From Streptococcus plurextorum DSM 22810 (GTDB lineage Bacteria > Bacillota > Bacilli > Lactobacillales > Streptococcaceae), in contig NZ_AUIO01000007.1 of the NCBI RefSeq assembly GCF_000423745.1, positions 1-64,000 on the forward strand: 64,000 bases of DNA. The letters are read 5' to 3'. The position numbers were made by a program, and so were the translations under genes. Below are positions 11,987-21,279 of this stretch, piece by piece (positions within the stretch are counted from its first letter, which is position 1; each line of letters starts with the position of its first letter). The notes under the pieces are model-generated. The model searched no databases. It had not been told where the DNA came from and saw nothing but the letters and a program-made list of their open reading frames with translations.

Positions 11987-12286
11987 GGCTTTCGTGATGT
12001 TAGACGGTACAATAGTGAGTTTTTCAATATCTGAAATGTCAATAATAGTCGTGACAGTGCTTCTCATATTTTTTAAGACCAGTTTTCCCTTAGCAGGATC
12101 ATACTTACTGATGTGACCAGTAAAGCTTTTATTTCCGTAGATAGCGTGTAGAGCTGCCTTTTCTTCCTGGGCCTTAGTAATGAGTTGTACTATCTGATTT
12201 TGACGTAAGTTAATAGCTGAAAGCTTGCTTGTCGGTTCGATAAATTCCTTCATTTGAAAAATAGCTTTTTTTATCAGATTCTTCAT
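11972..12286 (-). CDS. Hypothetical protein, 104 residues
   Basis: Small soluble protein with a helical N-terminal half (KEFIEPTSKLSAINLRQNQI) and a strand-rich C-terminal half (TGHISKYDPAKGKLVLKN, TTIIDISDIEKLTIV) that reads like a small beta-barrel. The last residues are encoded within the terminator palindrome. An extended -10 in minus orientation (TGTTATAAT) lies at 12318-12326. I do not recognise the family. Confidence 0.7.
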   Translation of the reverse strand: MKNLIKKAIFQMKEFIEPTSKLSAINLRQNQIVQLITKAQEEKAALHAIYGNKSFTGHISKYDPAKGKLVLKNMRSTVTTIIDISDIEKLTIVPSNITKAQKQP

Positions 12287-12397
12287 AGCATTTCCCTCAA
12301 AAAACTGTTACAATTAGATTATAACAAAAATAGTTCAAAACATTTTCAAAAAAACTGTTTTATTTGCGAATAGTTAGTTAGGAGGAAAGAAACGATA

Positions 12398-12610
12398 ATG
12401 TCAGAATTTACATTTAAAATTGAAGAAAAACTGTTGGTCCTATCAACGGATAAAAATGGTTGGACAAAGGAATTAAACCGTGTCAGCTTTAACGGCGCTG
12501 AGGCGAAGTGGGATATCCGCACTTGGAGCCCGGACCATACCAAAATGGGTAAAGGCATCACCCTCAATAATGAAGAATTTAAAACAATTTTAAACGCTTT
12601 TCGCAAGTAG
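12398..12610 (+). CDS. YdbC-like PC4-type single-stranded DNA/RNA-binding protein
   Basis: A 70-residue protein with the fold signature of bacterial YdbC/PC4 proteins, small dimeric single-strand nucleic acid binders. Seen: FTFKIEEKLLVLSTDKNGWTK at the start, then WDIRTWSPDHTKMGKGITL, and a short C-terminal helix (EEFKTILNAFRK). The family has been linked to transcription cofactors, but the cellular role in streptococci is not settled. GGAGG at 12381-12385 is about 12 nt from the start, slightly long. A terminator follows. Confidence 0.82.
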   Translation: MSEFTFKIEEKLLVLSTDKNGWTKELNRVSFNGAEAKWDIRTWSPDHTKMGKGITLNNEEFKTILNAFRK

Positions 12611-12628
12611 GCGAAATCTTTTAGTTGG

Positions 12629-12657
12629 CCTTCTTGTTGTTTACAGGAAGGTTTTTT
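12629..12657 (+). terminator. Terminator after ydbC-like gene
   Basis: CCTTCTTG / CAGGAAGG stem followed by TTTTTTG. Confidence 0.8.
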
Positions 12658-12707
12658 GTTTTTGATACGTCGTTTGGTGGTAGTGCGGTACTGAAAGGGG
12701 GACATCT

Positions 12708-13964
12708 ATGGTGAGTAGGAATATCAGACGACAACGGCAACGACGACGTCGTAGACAGGCTCTTTTGGTGGCCTTAGTGATTCTGGTCCTTAGTTTAATG
12801 GGACTATTTTATTTGATGGGAAAACGGTCTTTTAGCACCAATATTTCTATTACAACAGGGGATGACCCATCGACAAGGAGTGAGACAGCAAAACACTCAG
12901 AAACAGCTGTTAAGACTGCTCGCGTCCTTGCTAATGGTGATATTCTCATTCATGATATTCTCTATACGAGTGCCCGTCAAGCTGATGGTAGCTATGATTT
13001 TGATCCCTATTTTACCTATGTCAAAGAGTGGATTTCTGCTGCTGATTTAGCTATTGGAGATTACGAAGGGACAATTAGTTCAGACTTTCCGCTAGCAGGC
13101 TATCCGCTGTTTAATGCTCCTATTGATATTGCTCAAACCCTACATGATACTGGCTATGATGTCATTGATTTGGCACACAACCATATTCTGGATTCTCAGC
13201 TATCAGGTGCTTTAAATACGGTTAATGTTTTTGAAAATCTTGGGTTAGATACTGTCGGTATTTATAAGGAAAATCGTAGCCAAGAAGACTTTCTGATTAA
13301 GGAAGTAAATGGTATTAGAATAGCAATTCTGGCTTATGCTTATGGCTACAATGGGATGGAGGCCAATCTAACTGAAACCGAGTATGCTAATCACTTGTCT
13401 GATTTGGATGAGGCAAAGATGGAAGCAGAGATCAGAAAAGCTGAACAGCTAGCAGATGTGACTATTATCATGCCTCAAATGGGAGTAGAGTATGCCTTAC
13501 AGCCTACAGAAGAGCAAAGAAGTCTTTATCATAAGATGATAAGCTGGGGAGCGGATGTTGTCTTTGGAGGACACCCACACGTTGTTGAGCCTTCAGAGAT
13601 TCTTGAGCATGACGGTGAGAAAAAACTCATTATTTATTCTATGGGGAATTTCATTTCAAATCAAACCTATGAAATGTTAGGTAATTATTGGACAGAACGC
13701 GGCTTGTTGATGGATGTGACCTTTGAGAAGTCAGGTGATAAAACGCTCATAAAAACTGTCCAAGCGCATCCGACCATGGTTTGGGCATGGGGAAAAGGGA
13801 CATATGATGTCTCAGGATATCAGTATTTTGACTATCGTATCTTGATCCTTGAAGACTTTATCGCAGGTGGAAAGTATAGGAATCAGATTCCAGTAGCTAT
13901 TCAGGAGAAAGTTGATTTTGCCTACGAGGAGATGAATGCCCACGTGGCCCTTAACTGGGAATAA
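12708..13964 (+). CDS. CapA family metallophosphatase-fold protein, membrane-anchored
   Basis: A 418-residue protein with a very basic N-terminus (RRQRQRRRRRQ), one membrane segment (about 19-37) and an extracellular CapA domain. Signature blocks of the calcineurin-like CapA fold are visible: ANGDILIHD, IGDYEGTISSD, DVIDLAHNHILD, MPQMGVEY, GGHPHVVEP and YSMGNFISNQ. CapA is best known from poly-gamma-glutamate capsule systems, but single CapA-like genes are common in streptococci without capB/capC, as here, so the polymer or substrate is unknown. GAAAGGGGG precedes the start. A terminator follows. Confidence 0.88.
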   Translation: MVSRNIRRQRQRRRRRQALLVALVILVLSLMGLFYLMGKRSFSTNISITTGDDPSTRSETAKHSETAVKTARVLANGDILIHDILYTSARQADGSYDFDPYFTYVKEWISAADLAIGDYEGTISSDFPLAGYPLFNAPIDIAQTLHDTGYDVIDLAHNHILDSQLSGALNTVNVFENLGLDTVGIYKENRSQEDFLIKEVNGIRIAILAYAYGYNGMEANLTETEYANHLSDLDEAKMEAEIRKAEQLADVTIIMPQMGVEYALQPTEEQRSLYHKMISWGADVVFGGHPHVVEPSEILEHDGEKKLIIYSMGNFISNQTYEMLGNYWTERGLLMDVTFEKSGDKTLIKTVQAHPTMVWAWGKGTYDVSGYQYFDYRILILEDFIAGGKYRNQIPVAIQEKVDFAYEEMNAHVALNWE

Positions 13965-13970
13965 AAAGAA

Positions 13971-13993
13971 GCTAACGAAAGTTGGCTTTTTTG
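13971..13993 (+). terminator. Terminator after capA-like gene
   Basis: GCTAAC / GTTGGC (G-T pairs) with GAAA loop and a T6 run. Confidence 0.7.
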
Positions 13994-14045
13994 CTCCTCT
14001 CATGGTAAAATAATAATGATTTTTGAGAAAGAAGACTTGAGGAAG

Positions 14046-14564
14046 ATGAATTACTTTAATGTTGGAAAAATTGTTAATACACAAGGCCTGCAAGGAGAGC
14101 TACGCGTCATGAGTGTGACAGATTTTACAGAAGAACGGTTTAAAAAGGGGAGCAAACTCTCCCTTTTTGATGACAAGGATCAATTTGTGATGGAAGTCGA
14201 AGTGGCTAGTCATCGCAAGCAGAAAAACTTTGACATCGTCAAATTTAAAGGGCTTTATCATATCAATGAGGTCGAAAAATACAAAGGTTTTTCTCTTAAA
14301 GTGGCAGAAGAGAATTTGTCAGAGCTTGAGGATGGCGATTTTTACTACCATGAGATTATCGGTCTTGATGTGTACGAGAATGACCTTCTTATCGGTCAAA
14401 TCAAAGAAATCTTGCAACCAGGTGCTAATGATGTTTGGGTCGTGAAGCGTCAGGGGAAAAAGGATTTGCTTCTTCCTTATATTCCTCCTGTTGTGCTCAA
14501 TGTCGATGTGGCTGGCGGTCGTGTCGATGTGGAAATCATGGAAGGGTTAGATGATGAAAATTGA
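14046..14564 (+). CDS. rimM: 16S rRNA processing protein RimM
   Basis: Assists maturation of the 30S subunit head by binding ribosomal protein S19. 172 residues: an N-terminal RimM beta-barrel ([21 protein letters not shown]) and a C-terminal PRC barrel ([11 protein letters not shown]... LLPYIPPVV). The start at 14046 matches RimM proteins; an upstream ATG at 14016 falls at the predicted transcription start of an extended -10 (TGGTAAAAT, ending 14011) and lacks a ribosome site. The 3' end overlaps trmD, the usual rimM-trmD pair. Confidence 0.95.
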   Translation: MNYFNVGKIVNTQGLQGELRVMSVTDFTEERFKKGSKLSLFDDKDQFVMEVEVASHRKQKNFDIVKFKGLYHINEVEKYKGFSLKVAEENLSELEDGDFYYHEIIGLDVYENDLLIGQIKEILQPGANDVWVVKRQGKKDLLLPYIPPVVLNVDVAGGRVDVEIMEGLDDEN

Positions 14565-15273
14565 TATTCTAACGCTTTTCCCAGAGATGTTTGCGCCACT
14601 TGAACATTCCATTGTTGGTAAGGCTAAAGAAAAAGGCTTGTTAGACATTACTTATCATAATTTTAGAGATAATGCCGAAAAAGCTCGCCACGTCGATGAT
14701 GAGCCTTATGGTGGTGGGCAGGGTATGTTGTTACGTGCGCAGCCGATTTTTGACACCATTGAGAAGATTGAAGCTAAAAATCCACGTGTGATCTTGCTTG
14801 ATCCCGCTGGTCGTACTTTTGATCAAAGCTACGCAGAGGAGTTAGCCAAAGAGGAGGAGCTGATTTTTATCTGCGGGCACTACGAGGGCTACGATGAGCG
14901 CATTAAACACTTGGTGACAGATGAGATTTCTCTGGGAGATTTTATCTTGACTGGGGGAGAACTGGCTGCGATGACAATGGTTGATGCTACTGTGCGCCTC
15001 ATTCCAGAAGTGATTGGAAAAGAAGCGAGTCATCAAGACGACTCATTCTCATCTGGGCTTTTAGAGTATCCTCAGTACACCAGGCCTTATGACTTTCGTG
15101 GCATGACAGTTCCAGATGTTCTTATGTCAGGGCACCATGAAAATATCCGCCTGTGGCGATTGGAACAAAGTTTGAAAAAAACCTTAGAACGTCGGCCAGA
15201 TTTATTGGAAAATTATGACTTCTCTGAGGAGGAACTAAAATTATTGACTAAGCTTAAAGGAGGAAACGAATGA
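14554..15273 (+). CDS. trmD: tRNA (guanine37-N1)-methyltransferase TrmD
   Basis: Methylates G37 of tRNAs reading CNN codons and prevents +1 frameshifting. 239 residues. The SPOUT trefoil-knot signatures are seen: [25 protein letters not shown], and [14 protein letters not shown], the SAM-binding region. The end carries the C-terminal helical domain ([15 protein letters not shown]). Overlaps rimM by 11 nt and the following membrane-protein gene by 4 nt (ATGA), so the three are coupled. Confidence 0.96.
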   Translation: MKIDILTLFPEMFAPLEHSIVGKAKEKGLLDITYHNFRDNAEKARHVDDEPYGGGQGMLLRAQPIFDTIEKIEAKNPRVILLDPAGRTFDQSYAEELAKEEELIFICGHYEGYDERIKHLVTDEISLGDFILTGGELAAMTMVDATVRLIPEVIGKEASHQDDSFSSGLLEYPQYTRPYDFRGMTVPDVLMSGHHENIRLWRLEQSLKKTLERRPDLLENYDFSEEELKLLTKLKGGNE

Positions 15274-15896
15274 CCTTATCATCGTTACACAGACGCCTAC
15301 TTGCTTTTGCATTAGGCAATATTATCCTAGCGGTAGGGATTTGCTTGAACGCCAAAGGAAACTTAGGAACTTCAGCTATAATGCTGATTCCTTATGGTTT
15401 AACAGATATGACAGGATTGTCTATCGGGGTAACAAGTTTCATTATTTATATTATAATGGTCTTGATTCAATTAGTGATACTAAGACGCTCCTTCCCTGTG
15501 TCACAATGGTTGCAAATCTTATCCAGTTTTATATCGAGTTTTTTGCTACAGATTGTGGATGGCATGATTCAAATCCCTGACTCCCTTTTTGGAAAAATTC
15601 TTTATCTTCTTGCGGGTATTGCTTTGACTGCTGTAGGAGCTTCCATGATGATTGCCTCAGCCCTTGTTCCAACTGCTCCTGACGGGCTAGCTAATGCTAT
15701 TGGTCAAGTTTTAAAGAAAGATTTTGGCGTAGGGAAAAATGTATTGGATACCATTTGTGTGTTATCAGCTCTTCTTCTTGGTTTATTGACCAATCAGGGG
15801 TTGCTAGGCATTGGAATCGGAACACTGGTAGCTGTGGTGTTGACGGGACAGATAATCAGCTTGGTGCACCCAGTGTCTTTAAAGATGGTGGCTTAG
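15270..15896 (+). CDS. YczE/YitT-like integral membrane protein
   Basis: A 208-residue protein with about five hydrophobic segments. The pattern [22 protein letters not shown] near residues 23-45 and the repeated GVG... blocks are those of YczE/YyaS/YitT-type membrane proteins, whose transported substrate is unknown. It overlaps trmD by ATGA and the next gene starts on the following base, so it is part of the rimM-trmD transcript. Confidence 0.75.
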   Translation: MTLSSLHRRLLAFALGNIILAVGICLNAKGNLGTSAIMLIPYGLTDMTGLSIGVTSFIIYIIMVLIQLVILRRSFPVSQWLQILSSFISSFLLQIVDGMIQIPDSLFGKILYLLAGIALTAVGASMMIASALVPTAPDGLANAIGQVLKKDFGVGKNVLDTICVLSALLLGLLTNQGLLGIGIGTLVAVVLTGQIISLVHPVSLKMVA

Positions 15897-16526
15897 ATGC
15901 GCCTGATATTTTTACATGGATTAGGGCAAGGTCCAGATAGCTGGGAGCAAGTGATACAAACTTTTCCAGAGGATAACGTTTCGTGTCTGGAACTTTTTGA
16001 CAAGGGGCGCTTACCTAAAAATCTAGATAGTTTAAGTCATCGCTTATATGAAATGATTGAAGATTTTGAGGAAGACACTGTGGTCATTGGCTTGTCTCTA
16101 GGAGCCATGTTAGCCTTGTCCTTGCTTGAAAATCCTAGTCCTTATCTCAAGGGGATTGTTGCTTGTGCGGGGCAATACCGTTTCAAACATAATAAAGCTT
16201 ATCGGTTTCAAGTTGGCTTATTTAGGCTATTTCCCAAATCTTTTTTTAACAGGCATGGGATGGATAAGGTCAATATCCTATCCTTTTATCAGGGGATGGC
16301 TAACTTTGATTTGACTGAAACCTTGAAAATGTCTCAAGTTCCCTGTCAGCTAATTTGTGGTGATAGAGATAAGATCAATCTTAAAACGTCAAAAGAGTTG
16401 TTGGCTCTTATGCCACATGCTAGGCTGGCGATTCTCCCCCGTACAGGGCATGAGAGTAATAAAGAAAATCCAGAGGGACTAGCACAAACCATTGCTTCAT
16501 TTTTGCAGGAGATAGGCTCTAGGTAA
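15897..16526 (+). CDS. Alpha/beta hydrolase
   Basis: A 209-residue small hydrolase. It has the oxyanion-hole block LIFLHGLGQGPDSW at the N-terminus, the nucleophile elbow GLSLG, an acid in CGDRDKIN and a C-terminal histidine in RTGHESNKENPEGL. The set of Ser-Asp-His is complete, so it should be active; the substrate is unknown. It lacks a large lid domain. It begins directly after the preceding stop codon, which argues for co-translation with the membrane protein. Confidence 0.85.
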   Translation: MRLIFLHGLGQGPDSWEQVIQTFPEDNVSCLELFDKGRLPKNLDSLSHRLYEMIEDFEEDTVVIGLSLGAMLALSLLENPSPYLKGIVACAGQYRFKHNKAYRFQVGLFRLFPKSFFNRHGMDKVNILSFYQGMANFDLTETLKMSQVPCQLICGDRDKINLKTSKELLALMPHARLAILPRTGHESNKENPEGLAQTIASFLQEIGSR

Positions 16527-16538
16527 AGGAGAAAGCTT

Positions 16539-17051
16539 ATGGCAGTATTGTTAATCAGACGTGCAGAAGAAAGCGATGTTTCTGCAATCATAGACATTTG
16601 TAGTGCTGCTTGGCAGTCAACCTATAAAGAACTATATCCACAGAGTTACATTGACAGGGTGATTGCCGACTACTATCACGAGGAACGTGTGACTAAGGAG
16701 ATTAGGGAAAATACCCCTTATTTTCACGGCTACTGGGTAGCAGAAAAGGATCATCAGGTCATTGGCTGTATCGGTGGTGGCATTGATGAGCAAAAAGCAG
16801 GTCACATCTATGTGTTTTATATGGCTCCAGAGCTTAAAAGACAAGGAGTTGGCACAGCCTTGCTAGATGGATTTACGGCCTATCAAAAAGAAGTTTATGG
16901 GATAAAGGAACAATGGATTAGTGCGCTTACAGAAGGCAATCATGTTGGGCAAGCTTTTTATGAAAAACAGGGCTTTGTCTTCCAATATGCTAAAGCTAAT
17001 AAGGCGATAGAAGGTGGGCCACGCTCACTCTATCTGCGACGGCAGTTGTAA
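16539..17051 (+). CDS. GNAT family N-acetyltransferase
   Basis: A 170-residue GNAT protein. The acetyl-CoA pyrophosphate loop is in [15 protein letters not shown] (Q-x-x-G-x-G/A), preceded by strand 4 HIYVFYMAP, and followed by [14 protein letters not shown], the typical C-terminal block. The acceptor substrate is unknown. AAAGGAG precedes the start; 12 nt separate it from the hydrolase gene, so it is probably in the same operon. Confidence 0.88.
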   Translation: MAVLLIRRAEESDVSAIIDICSAAWQSTYKELYPQSYIDRVIADYYHEERVTKEIRENTPYFHGYWVAEKDHQVIGCIGGGIDEQKAGHIYVFYMAPELKRQGVGTALLDGFTAYQKEVYGIKEQWISALTEGNHVGQAFYEKQGFVFQYAKANKAIEGGPRSLYLRRQL

Positions 17052-17068
17052 TTAGAAATAGAGGAAGT

Positions 17069-18064
17069 ATGACAGAAAACATTTATGACATCACCATCAT
17101 CGGAGGAGGGCCAGTCGGCCTTTGGGCGGCCTTTTATGTAGGGCTTCGCGGTATGGACGTTAAAATCATTGAGAGTTTATCTGAACTAGGGGGGCAGCCT
17201 GCTGTTCTCTATCCAGAGAAAAAGATTTATGATATCCCTGCTTATCCAGTTACTACCGGCGCAGAATTGACGGCACATTTGATAGAGCAGCTGGAACGCT
17301 TCAAAGATCGCACCGCTATTTGCCTCAAAGAAGAAGTGCAAACATTTGAAAAAATTGATGGTGTTTTTCACATTCAAACAAACAAGGCTAAGCATCTCTC
17401 TCGTGCGATTATTATTGCCTGCGGAAATGGTGCCTTTGCACCTCGTCCTTTAGGGCTTGACGGAGAAGAAGCCTATGCAGATACCAATCTTTTCTATAAT
17501 GTCCACAAGTTGGATCAGTTTTCTGGGAAAAAAGTTGTCATCTGTGGTGGAGGAGACTCAGCAGTTGATTGGGCAAACGCACTTGAGCCCATTGCAGAGA
17601 GCGTGACGGTCGTTCATCGACGGGATTCTTTCCGTGCCCATGAGCATAGTGTAGAGGTCATGGAAGCTTCTTCGGTTCGCGTGTTGACGCCCTATGTTCC
17701 TGTGGCTATTTCAGGGGAAAATGGCAGAGCGACAGGTCTGACACTTCAGAAGGTCAAATCTGATGAGACACTGGATGTGCCACTAGATGCTTTGATTGTG
17801 AGCTTTGGCTTTTCAACCAATAACAAAAATCTCAAAAATTGGAATCTGGATTATAAACGCAGCTCAATCCATGTGTCACAAACCATGCAAACAAGCCTAG
17901 AAGGTGTTTTTGCCATTGGTGATGCCGCTGACTATGAAGGCAAGGTTGAGTTAATCGCGACAGGATTTGGTGAAGCCCCAATTGCGGTCAATGAAGCCAT
18001 CAAATACGCTTACCCTGACAAAGACAATAGACCAGTGCATTCCACCTCTCTTATCAGTGAATAG
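17069..18064 (+). CDS. Ferredoxin--NADP+ reductase, thioredoxin-reductase-like
   Basis: FAD- and NADPH-binding flavoprotein of the YumC/TrxR-like FNR type, 331 residues. The FAD site is [12 protein letters not shown] near residue 10 and the NADPH site [13 protein letters not shown] near residue 160. The second FAD block is [13 protein letters not shown] near the end. The CxxC redox pair of true thioredoxin reductase is missing, which supports the ferredoxin/flavodoxin reductase call. Last gene of the run; a terminator follows. Confidence 0.92.
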   Translation: MTENIYDITIIGGGPVGLWAAFYVGLRGMDVKIIESLSELGGQPAVLYPEKKIYDIPAYPVTTGAELTAHLIEQLERFKDRTAICLKEEVQTFEKIDGVFHIQTNKAKHLSRAIIIACGNGAFAPRPLGLDGEEAYADTNLFYNVHKLDQFSGKKVVICGGGDSAVDWANALEPIAESVTVVHRRDSFRAHEHSVEVMEASSVRVLTPYVPVAISGENGRATGLTLQKVKSDETLDVPLDALIVSFGFSTNNKNLKNWNLDYKRSSIHVSQTMQTSLEGVFAIGDAADYEGKVELIATGFGEAPIAVNEAIKYAYPDKDNRPVHSTSLISE

Positions 18065-18071
18065 AAATGAG

Positions 18072-18103
18072 AAAAATCAGAGTTTAAAAAGCTCTGATTT
18101 TTT
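18072..18103 (+). terminator. Terminator after FNR gene
   Basis: AAATCAGAG / CTCTGATTT stem, then TTTT. Confidence 0.88.
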
Positions 18104-18144
18104 GACATAAACTGCGTTAAAATATCGTCGAAATTTATTTTTTT

Positions 18145-18153
18145 TGATATAAT
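18145..18153 (+). promoter_or_regulatory. Extended -10 promoter of upp
   Basis: TGATATAAT at 18145-18153, about 34 nt before the upp start. No clear -35. Confidence 0.6.
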
Positions 18154-18186
18154 AGAAAGGATAAAAATATAGAAAGAGGTAACCTC

Positions 18187-18816
18187 ATGGGCAAATTCCA
18201 AGTGATTTCTCACCCTTTAATTCAGCATAAATTATCTATTTTACGTCGTACGGACACCTCTACCAAGCATTTTCGTGAGTTGGTAGATGAAATTGCTATG
18301 TTAATGGGTTATGAGGTGTGGCGTGACCTCCCTCTTGAAGATGTTGAAATCGAGACTCCAATCACGAAAACGGTTCAAAAGCAGTTGGCTGGTAAAAAAC
18401 TAGCCATTGTACCGATTTTGCGTGCCGGTATTGGAATGGTTGATGGCTTACTTGGCCTAGTTCCAGCTGCCAAAGTTGGTCATATCGGTATGTATCGCGA
18501 TGAGGAGACTTTAGAGCCAGTAGAATACTTGGTTAAACTACCAGATGATATTGATCAACGTCAAATTTTCTTAGTAGATCCAATGTTGGCGACAGGTGGT
18601 TCAGCAATCCTTGCGGTTGACTCCTTAAAGAGCCGTGGAGCAACCAATATCAAATTTGTCTGCCTAGTAGCAGCACCAGAAGGTCTTGCAAAATTGCAAG
18701 CAGCACACCCTGATATTGATATCTACACTGCAGCACTCGATGAAAAACTGAATGAACATGGCTACATTGTACCTGGGCTTGGCGATGCAGGTGACCGATT
18801 GTTTGGAACTAAATAG
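18187..18816 (+). CDS. upp: Uracil phosphoribosyltransferase
   Basis: Converts uracil and PRPP to UMP in pyrimidine salvage. 209 residues, normal length. The PRPP loop is seen in [12 protein letters not shown], the uracil-binding C-terminal part in [18 protein letters not shown], and the flexible loop in [20 protein letters not shown] precedes the start. It is a single gene; the hairpin that follows is the CIRCE element of clpP, which may also act as its terminator. Confidence 0.97.
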   Translation: MGKFQVISHPLIQHKLSILRRTDTSTKHFRELVDEIAMLMGYEVWRDLPLEDVEIETPITKTVQKQLAGKKLAIVPILRAGIGMVDGLLGLVPAAKVGHIGMYRDEETLEPVEYLVKLPDDIDQRQIFLVDPMLATGGSAILAVDSLKSRGATNIKFVCLVAAPEGLAKLQAAHPDIDIYTAALDEKLNEHGYIVPGLGDAGDRLFGTK

Positions 18817-18892
18817 GATTACCGCTTATAAATCACAGAACGACAAAGCTTGATTCGTGGCTAACAGCGTCCTTAGCAAATAGTATTAAAAA

Positions 18893-18919
18893 TTAGCACT
18901 CGATATTTATGAGTGCTAA
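18893..18919 (+). promoter_or_regulatory. CIRCE element (HrcA operator) upstream of clpP
   Basis: TTAGCACTC, nine bases, GAGTGCTAA: a perfect match to the CIRCE consensus bound by HrcA. A T run follows, so the same hairpin may terminate upp. Confidence 0.93.
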
Positions 18920-18934
18920 TTTTTGTGTTTTTCA

Positions 18935-18951
18935 TTTGACCTTTTTTGACT
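18935..18951 (-). promoter_or_regulatory. CtsR box upstream of clpP
   Basis: On the minus strand AGTCAAA, three bases, GGTCAAA, matching the CtsR heptad repeat (RGTCAAANANRGTCAAA). It covers the -35 and spacer of the clpP promoter. Confidence 0.92.
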
Positions 18952-18964
18952 AAAAACATATAAT
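18936..18964 (+). promoter_or_regulatory. clpP sigma-A promoter
   Basis: TTGACC (18936-18941), 17-nt spacer, TATAAT (18959-18964). Confidence 0.85.
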
Positions 18965-18997
18965 AGCAATAGATACTTAGAAGAAAAGGAGAGAACT

Positions 18998-19588
18998 ATG
19001 ATTCCTGTAGTTATTGAACAAACATCACGTGGAGAACGTTCTTACGATATTTATTCACGTCTTTTGAAGGATCGCATCATCATGCTGACAGGTCCAGTTG
19101 AGGATAATATGGCTAATTCCATCATCGCACAGCTATTATTCCTTGATGCTCAAGATAGCACTAAAGACATCTACCTTTATGTCAACACGCCTGGTGGATC
19201 TGTATCTGCGGGCCTTGCTATTGTTGATACCATGAATTTTATTAAATCTGATGTCCAGACGATTGTAATGGGGGTTGCGGCTTCTATGGGAACAATCATC
19301 GCCTCATCAGGTGCCAAAGGCAAACGTTTCATGTTGCCAAACGCAGAGTATATGATTCACCAACCAATGGGCGGTACTGGAGGCGGTACACAACAAACGG
19401 ATATGGCGATTGCAGCAGAGCATTTGTTGAAAACACGTAATAATCTTGAGCAAATTTTGGCTAAAAATTCTGGTAAGACAGTCAAACAAATCCATAAAGA
19501 TGCCGAGCGCGATTATTGGATGAGTGCCGAAGAAACGTTGAAGTATGGCTTTATTGATGAAATCATGTCTAATAACGCCTTGAAGTAA
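18998..19588 (+). CDS. clpP: ATP-dependent Clp protease proteolytic subunit
   Basis: Serine protease that forms the tetradecameric chamber fed by ClpC/ClpE/ClpX. 196 residues. The oxyanion strand and handle are intact: nucleophile Ser in [14 protein letters not shown], His in MIHQPMGG, and Asp in [16 protein letters not shown] precedes the start. Upstream lie both a CIRCE element and a CtsR box over the promoter, so the gene is expected to be released by heat or misfolded proteins through two repressors. A terminator follows. Confidence 0.97.
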   Translation: MIPVVIEQTSRGERSYDIYSRLLKDRIIMLTGPVEDNMANSIIAQLLFLDAQDSTKDIYLYVNTPGGSVSAGLAIVDTMNFIKSDVQTIVMGVAASMGTIIASSGAKGKRFMLPNAEYMIHQPMGGTGGGTQQTDMAIAAEHLLKTRNNLEQILAKNSGKTVKQIHKDAERDYWMSAEETLKYGFIDEIMSNNALK

Positions 19589-19605
19589 TCTGATTTCATA
19601 GACAG

Positions 19606-19628
19606 AGCAGGCTGGTCCTGCTTTTTTT
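19606..19628 (+). terminator. Terminator after clpP
   Basis: AGCAGG / CCTGCT stem with a 5-nt loop and a T7 run. Confidence 0.85.
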
Positions 19629-19680
19629 GCTATTTTGTGATATAATAGCAAGAGTTTTAGAGATTTTATAAGGAGTTTAC

Positions 19681-19941
19681 ATGTTAGAAATACAAGGGCG
19701 TGTTGGGTTAGCAGTATATCTTTATTACAACCGAGATGTGCATAAATTAACCAAATTTGGTGACATTCTTTACCACTCAAAAAAATTACGCTATGTCATC
19801 CTCTATGTCAATGCAAATACGCTTCAAGAAAAGGTCGATAGCTTACAACATTTAAAATTTATTAAAAAAGTTTTGCCCTCTCAGCTGGATGAAATTGATC
19901 AAAATTTCGTTGGAAACCTTTACAATACGAGTTTTGAATAA
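19681..19941 (+). CDS. YlbG family protein
   Basis: An 86-residue cytoplasmic protein of the YlbG (DUF2129) family, small and widespread in Firmicutes, function unknown. Seen: QGRVGLAVYLYYNRDVHKL at the start and HLKFIKKVLPSQLDEI near the end. AAGGAG precedes the start and an extended -10 (TGATATAAT) lies just upstream. Placed between clpP and liv genes, as in other streptococci. Confidence 0.85.
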   Translation: MLEIQGRVGLAVYLYYNRDVHKLTKFGDILYHSKKLRYVILYVNANTLQEKVDSLQHLKFIKKVLPSQLDEIDQNFVGNLYNTSFE

Positions 19942-19956
19942 ATTTTTTAGAAAATT
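19942..19956 (+). promoter_or_regulatory. Upstream CodY-like box at livJ
   Basis: ATTTTTTAGAAAATT matches 13 of 15 positions of the CodY consensus AATTTTCWGAAAATT. Confidence 0.55.
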
Positions 19957-19968
19957 TGAGTAAATGTG

Positions 19969-19997
19969 TTGACAATTTTCTGATAATTCAGTATTCT
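19969..19997 (+). promoter_or_regulatory. livJ promoter
   Basis: TTGACA (19969-19974), 17-nt spacer, TATTCT (19992-19997). Confidence 0.8.
19974..19988 (+). promoter_or_regulatory. CodY box overlapping livJ promoter
   Basis: AATTTTCTGATAATT matches 14 of 15 positions of the CodY consensus and covers the spacer next to the -35. CodY senses branched-chain amino acids, the substrates of this transporter, so repression when they are plentiful is the expected logic. Confidence 0.75.
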
Positions 19998-20037
19998 TGT
20001 AAAGTATTATTTTTTACACAACAAGAAGGAGAGAAAA

Positions 20038-21210
20038 ATGAAGAAAAAATTTGCTTTGGCAGCTCTTGCTCTAACAAGTTCAGCAGTGTTGGCAGCTTGT
20101 GGTGCTGCGCCAAGCTCAAGTTCAAGTAGTGCAGGAAACCCAATTGGTGATACCATCAAGATTGGTTATAACCTTGAATTATCAGGGGCTGTAGCTGCTT
20201 ATGGTCAACAAGAGAAAAACGGAGCTGATCTTGCGGTTGAAGAAATCAATGCTGCAGGCGGTGTTGACGGCAAGAAAATTGAAGTCATCTCAAAAGACAA
20301 TAAATCAGATAATTCTGAGGCGGCAACGCTTTCAACAAGTCTTGCTACAGAATCTAAAGTTAACTTGATTTTTGGACCAGCGACTTCAGGAGCTACTGCA
20401 GCAGCGTCTCCAAATGCAACTTCAGCAGGTGTTCCACTCTTGACAGCTTCAGGAACTCAAGATGACTTAACGGTTAAAAATGGAAAAGTTGAAGAATTTG
20501 TCTTCCGTACAACTTTCCAAGATAGCTTCCAAGGTCAAGTTATCTCACAATATGCGACTGATAACCTCAGCTCTAAAAAAGCTTTTGTCTACTACGATGG
20601 TTCAAGTGACTATGCTAAAGGACTTTACAAAGCCTTCAAAGAAGCTTACAAAGGTGAAATCATTGAAGAGGCTTACCAATCAGGAGATAAAGATTTCCAA
20701 GCAGCCTTGACAAAAGTTAAAGACCAAGATTTCGATACAGTTGTTCTTCTTGGTTACTATACTGAAGCAGGTTTGATTACAAAACAAGCTCGTGAAATGG
20801 GTATTGATCAGCCAATCCTTGGTCCTGACGGATTCTCTGATGAAAAATTCATCGAAGGTGCTGGTGCGGCAAATACTAAGAATGTCTTCTATGTAGCAGG
20901 TTACTCAACTTCTGTAAAACTTTCAGAAGCTAAATCAGATAACTTTATCAAAGCATACACTGAGAAATTTGGTGAAGAGCCAAACATGTTTGCGGCTCTT
21001 GCTTATGACTCTATCTACATGGCAGCAGAAGCAGCTAAAGGTGCTAAAGATTCTAAAGAACTTGCAGCGAACCTTGCAGCCCTCAAAGATTTTGATGGTG
21101 TTACAGGTAAAATGACAATTGATGAGAACCATAACCCAGTTAAATCAGCAATCATGGTTGAGTTGGAAGATGGTAAACAGAAATCTGCGACTGCCGTAGA
21201 AATTAAATAA
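20038..21210 (+). CDS. livJ: Branched-chain amino acid ABC transporter substrate-binding lipoprotein
   Basis: Lipid-anchored binding protein that delivers Leu/Ile/Val to LivHM. 390 residues: signal peptide with lipobox LAAC (Cys near 21), a Ser-rich linker, then a periplasmic-binding-protein type I fold (IKIGYNLELSGAVAAYGQQ, INLIFGPATSG-like block, VVLLGYYTEAG). AGAAGGAGAG precedes the start. First gene of livJHMGF, under a promoter with CodY-like boxes. A hairpin without T run separates it from livH and could stabilise or separate the livJ message. Confidence 0.93.
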   Translation: MKKKFALAALALTSSAVLAACGAAPSSSSSSAGNPIGDTIKIGYNLELSGAVAAYGQQEKNGADLAVEEINAAGGVDGKKIEVISKDNKSDNSEAATLSTSLATESKVNLIFGPATSGATAAASPNATSAGVPLLTASGTQDDLTVKNGKVEEFVFRTTFQDSFQGQVISQYATDNLSSKKAFVYYDGSSDYAKGLYKAFKEAYKGEIIEEAYQSGDKDFQAALTKVKDQDFDTVVLLGYYTEAGLITKQAREMGIDQPILGPDGFSDEKFIEGAGAANTKNVFYVAGYSTSVKLSEAKSDNFIKAYTEKFGEEPNMFAALAYDSIYMAAEAAKGAKDSKELAANLAALKDFDGVTGKMTIDENHNPVKSAIMVELEDGKQKSATAVEIK

Positions 21211-21218
21211 GGTTTAAA

Positions 21219-21247
21219 GGTCTGGGGGGCATATTACTTCCCAGTCC
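21219..21247 (+). other. Intercistronic hairpin between livJ and livH
   Basis: GGTCTGGG / CCCAGTCC stem with one mismatch and no T run. Such a structure may set the higher livJ level usually needed for binding proteins; this is inference. Confidence 0.55.
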
Positions 21248-21279
21248 TATTATTATGTTATAGAAAGTTTGGTAAAAAA

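Noticed and set aside
14016-14045. Upstream ATG for rimM
   Set aside because: It coincides with the predicted transcription start and the residues are not part of RimM.
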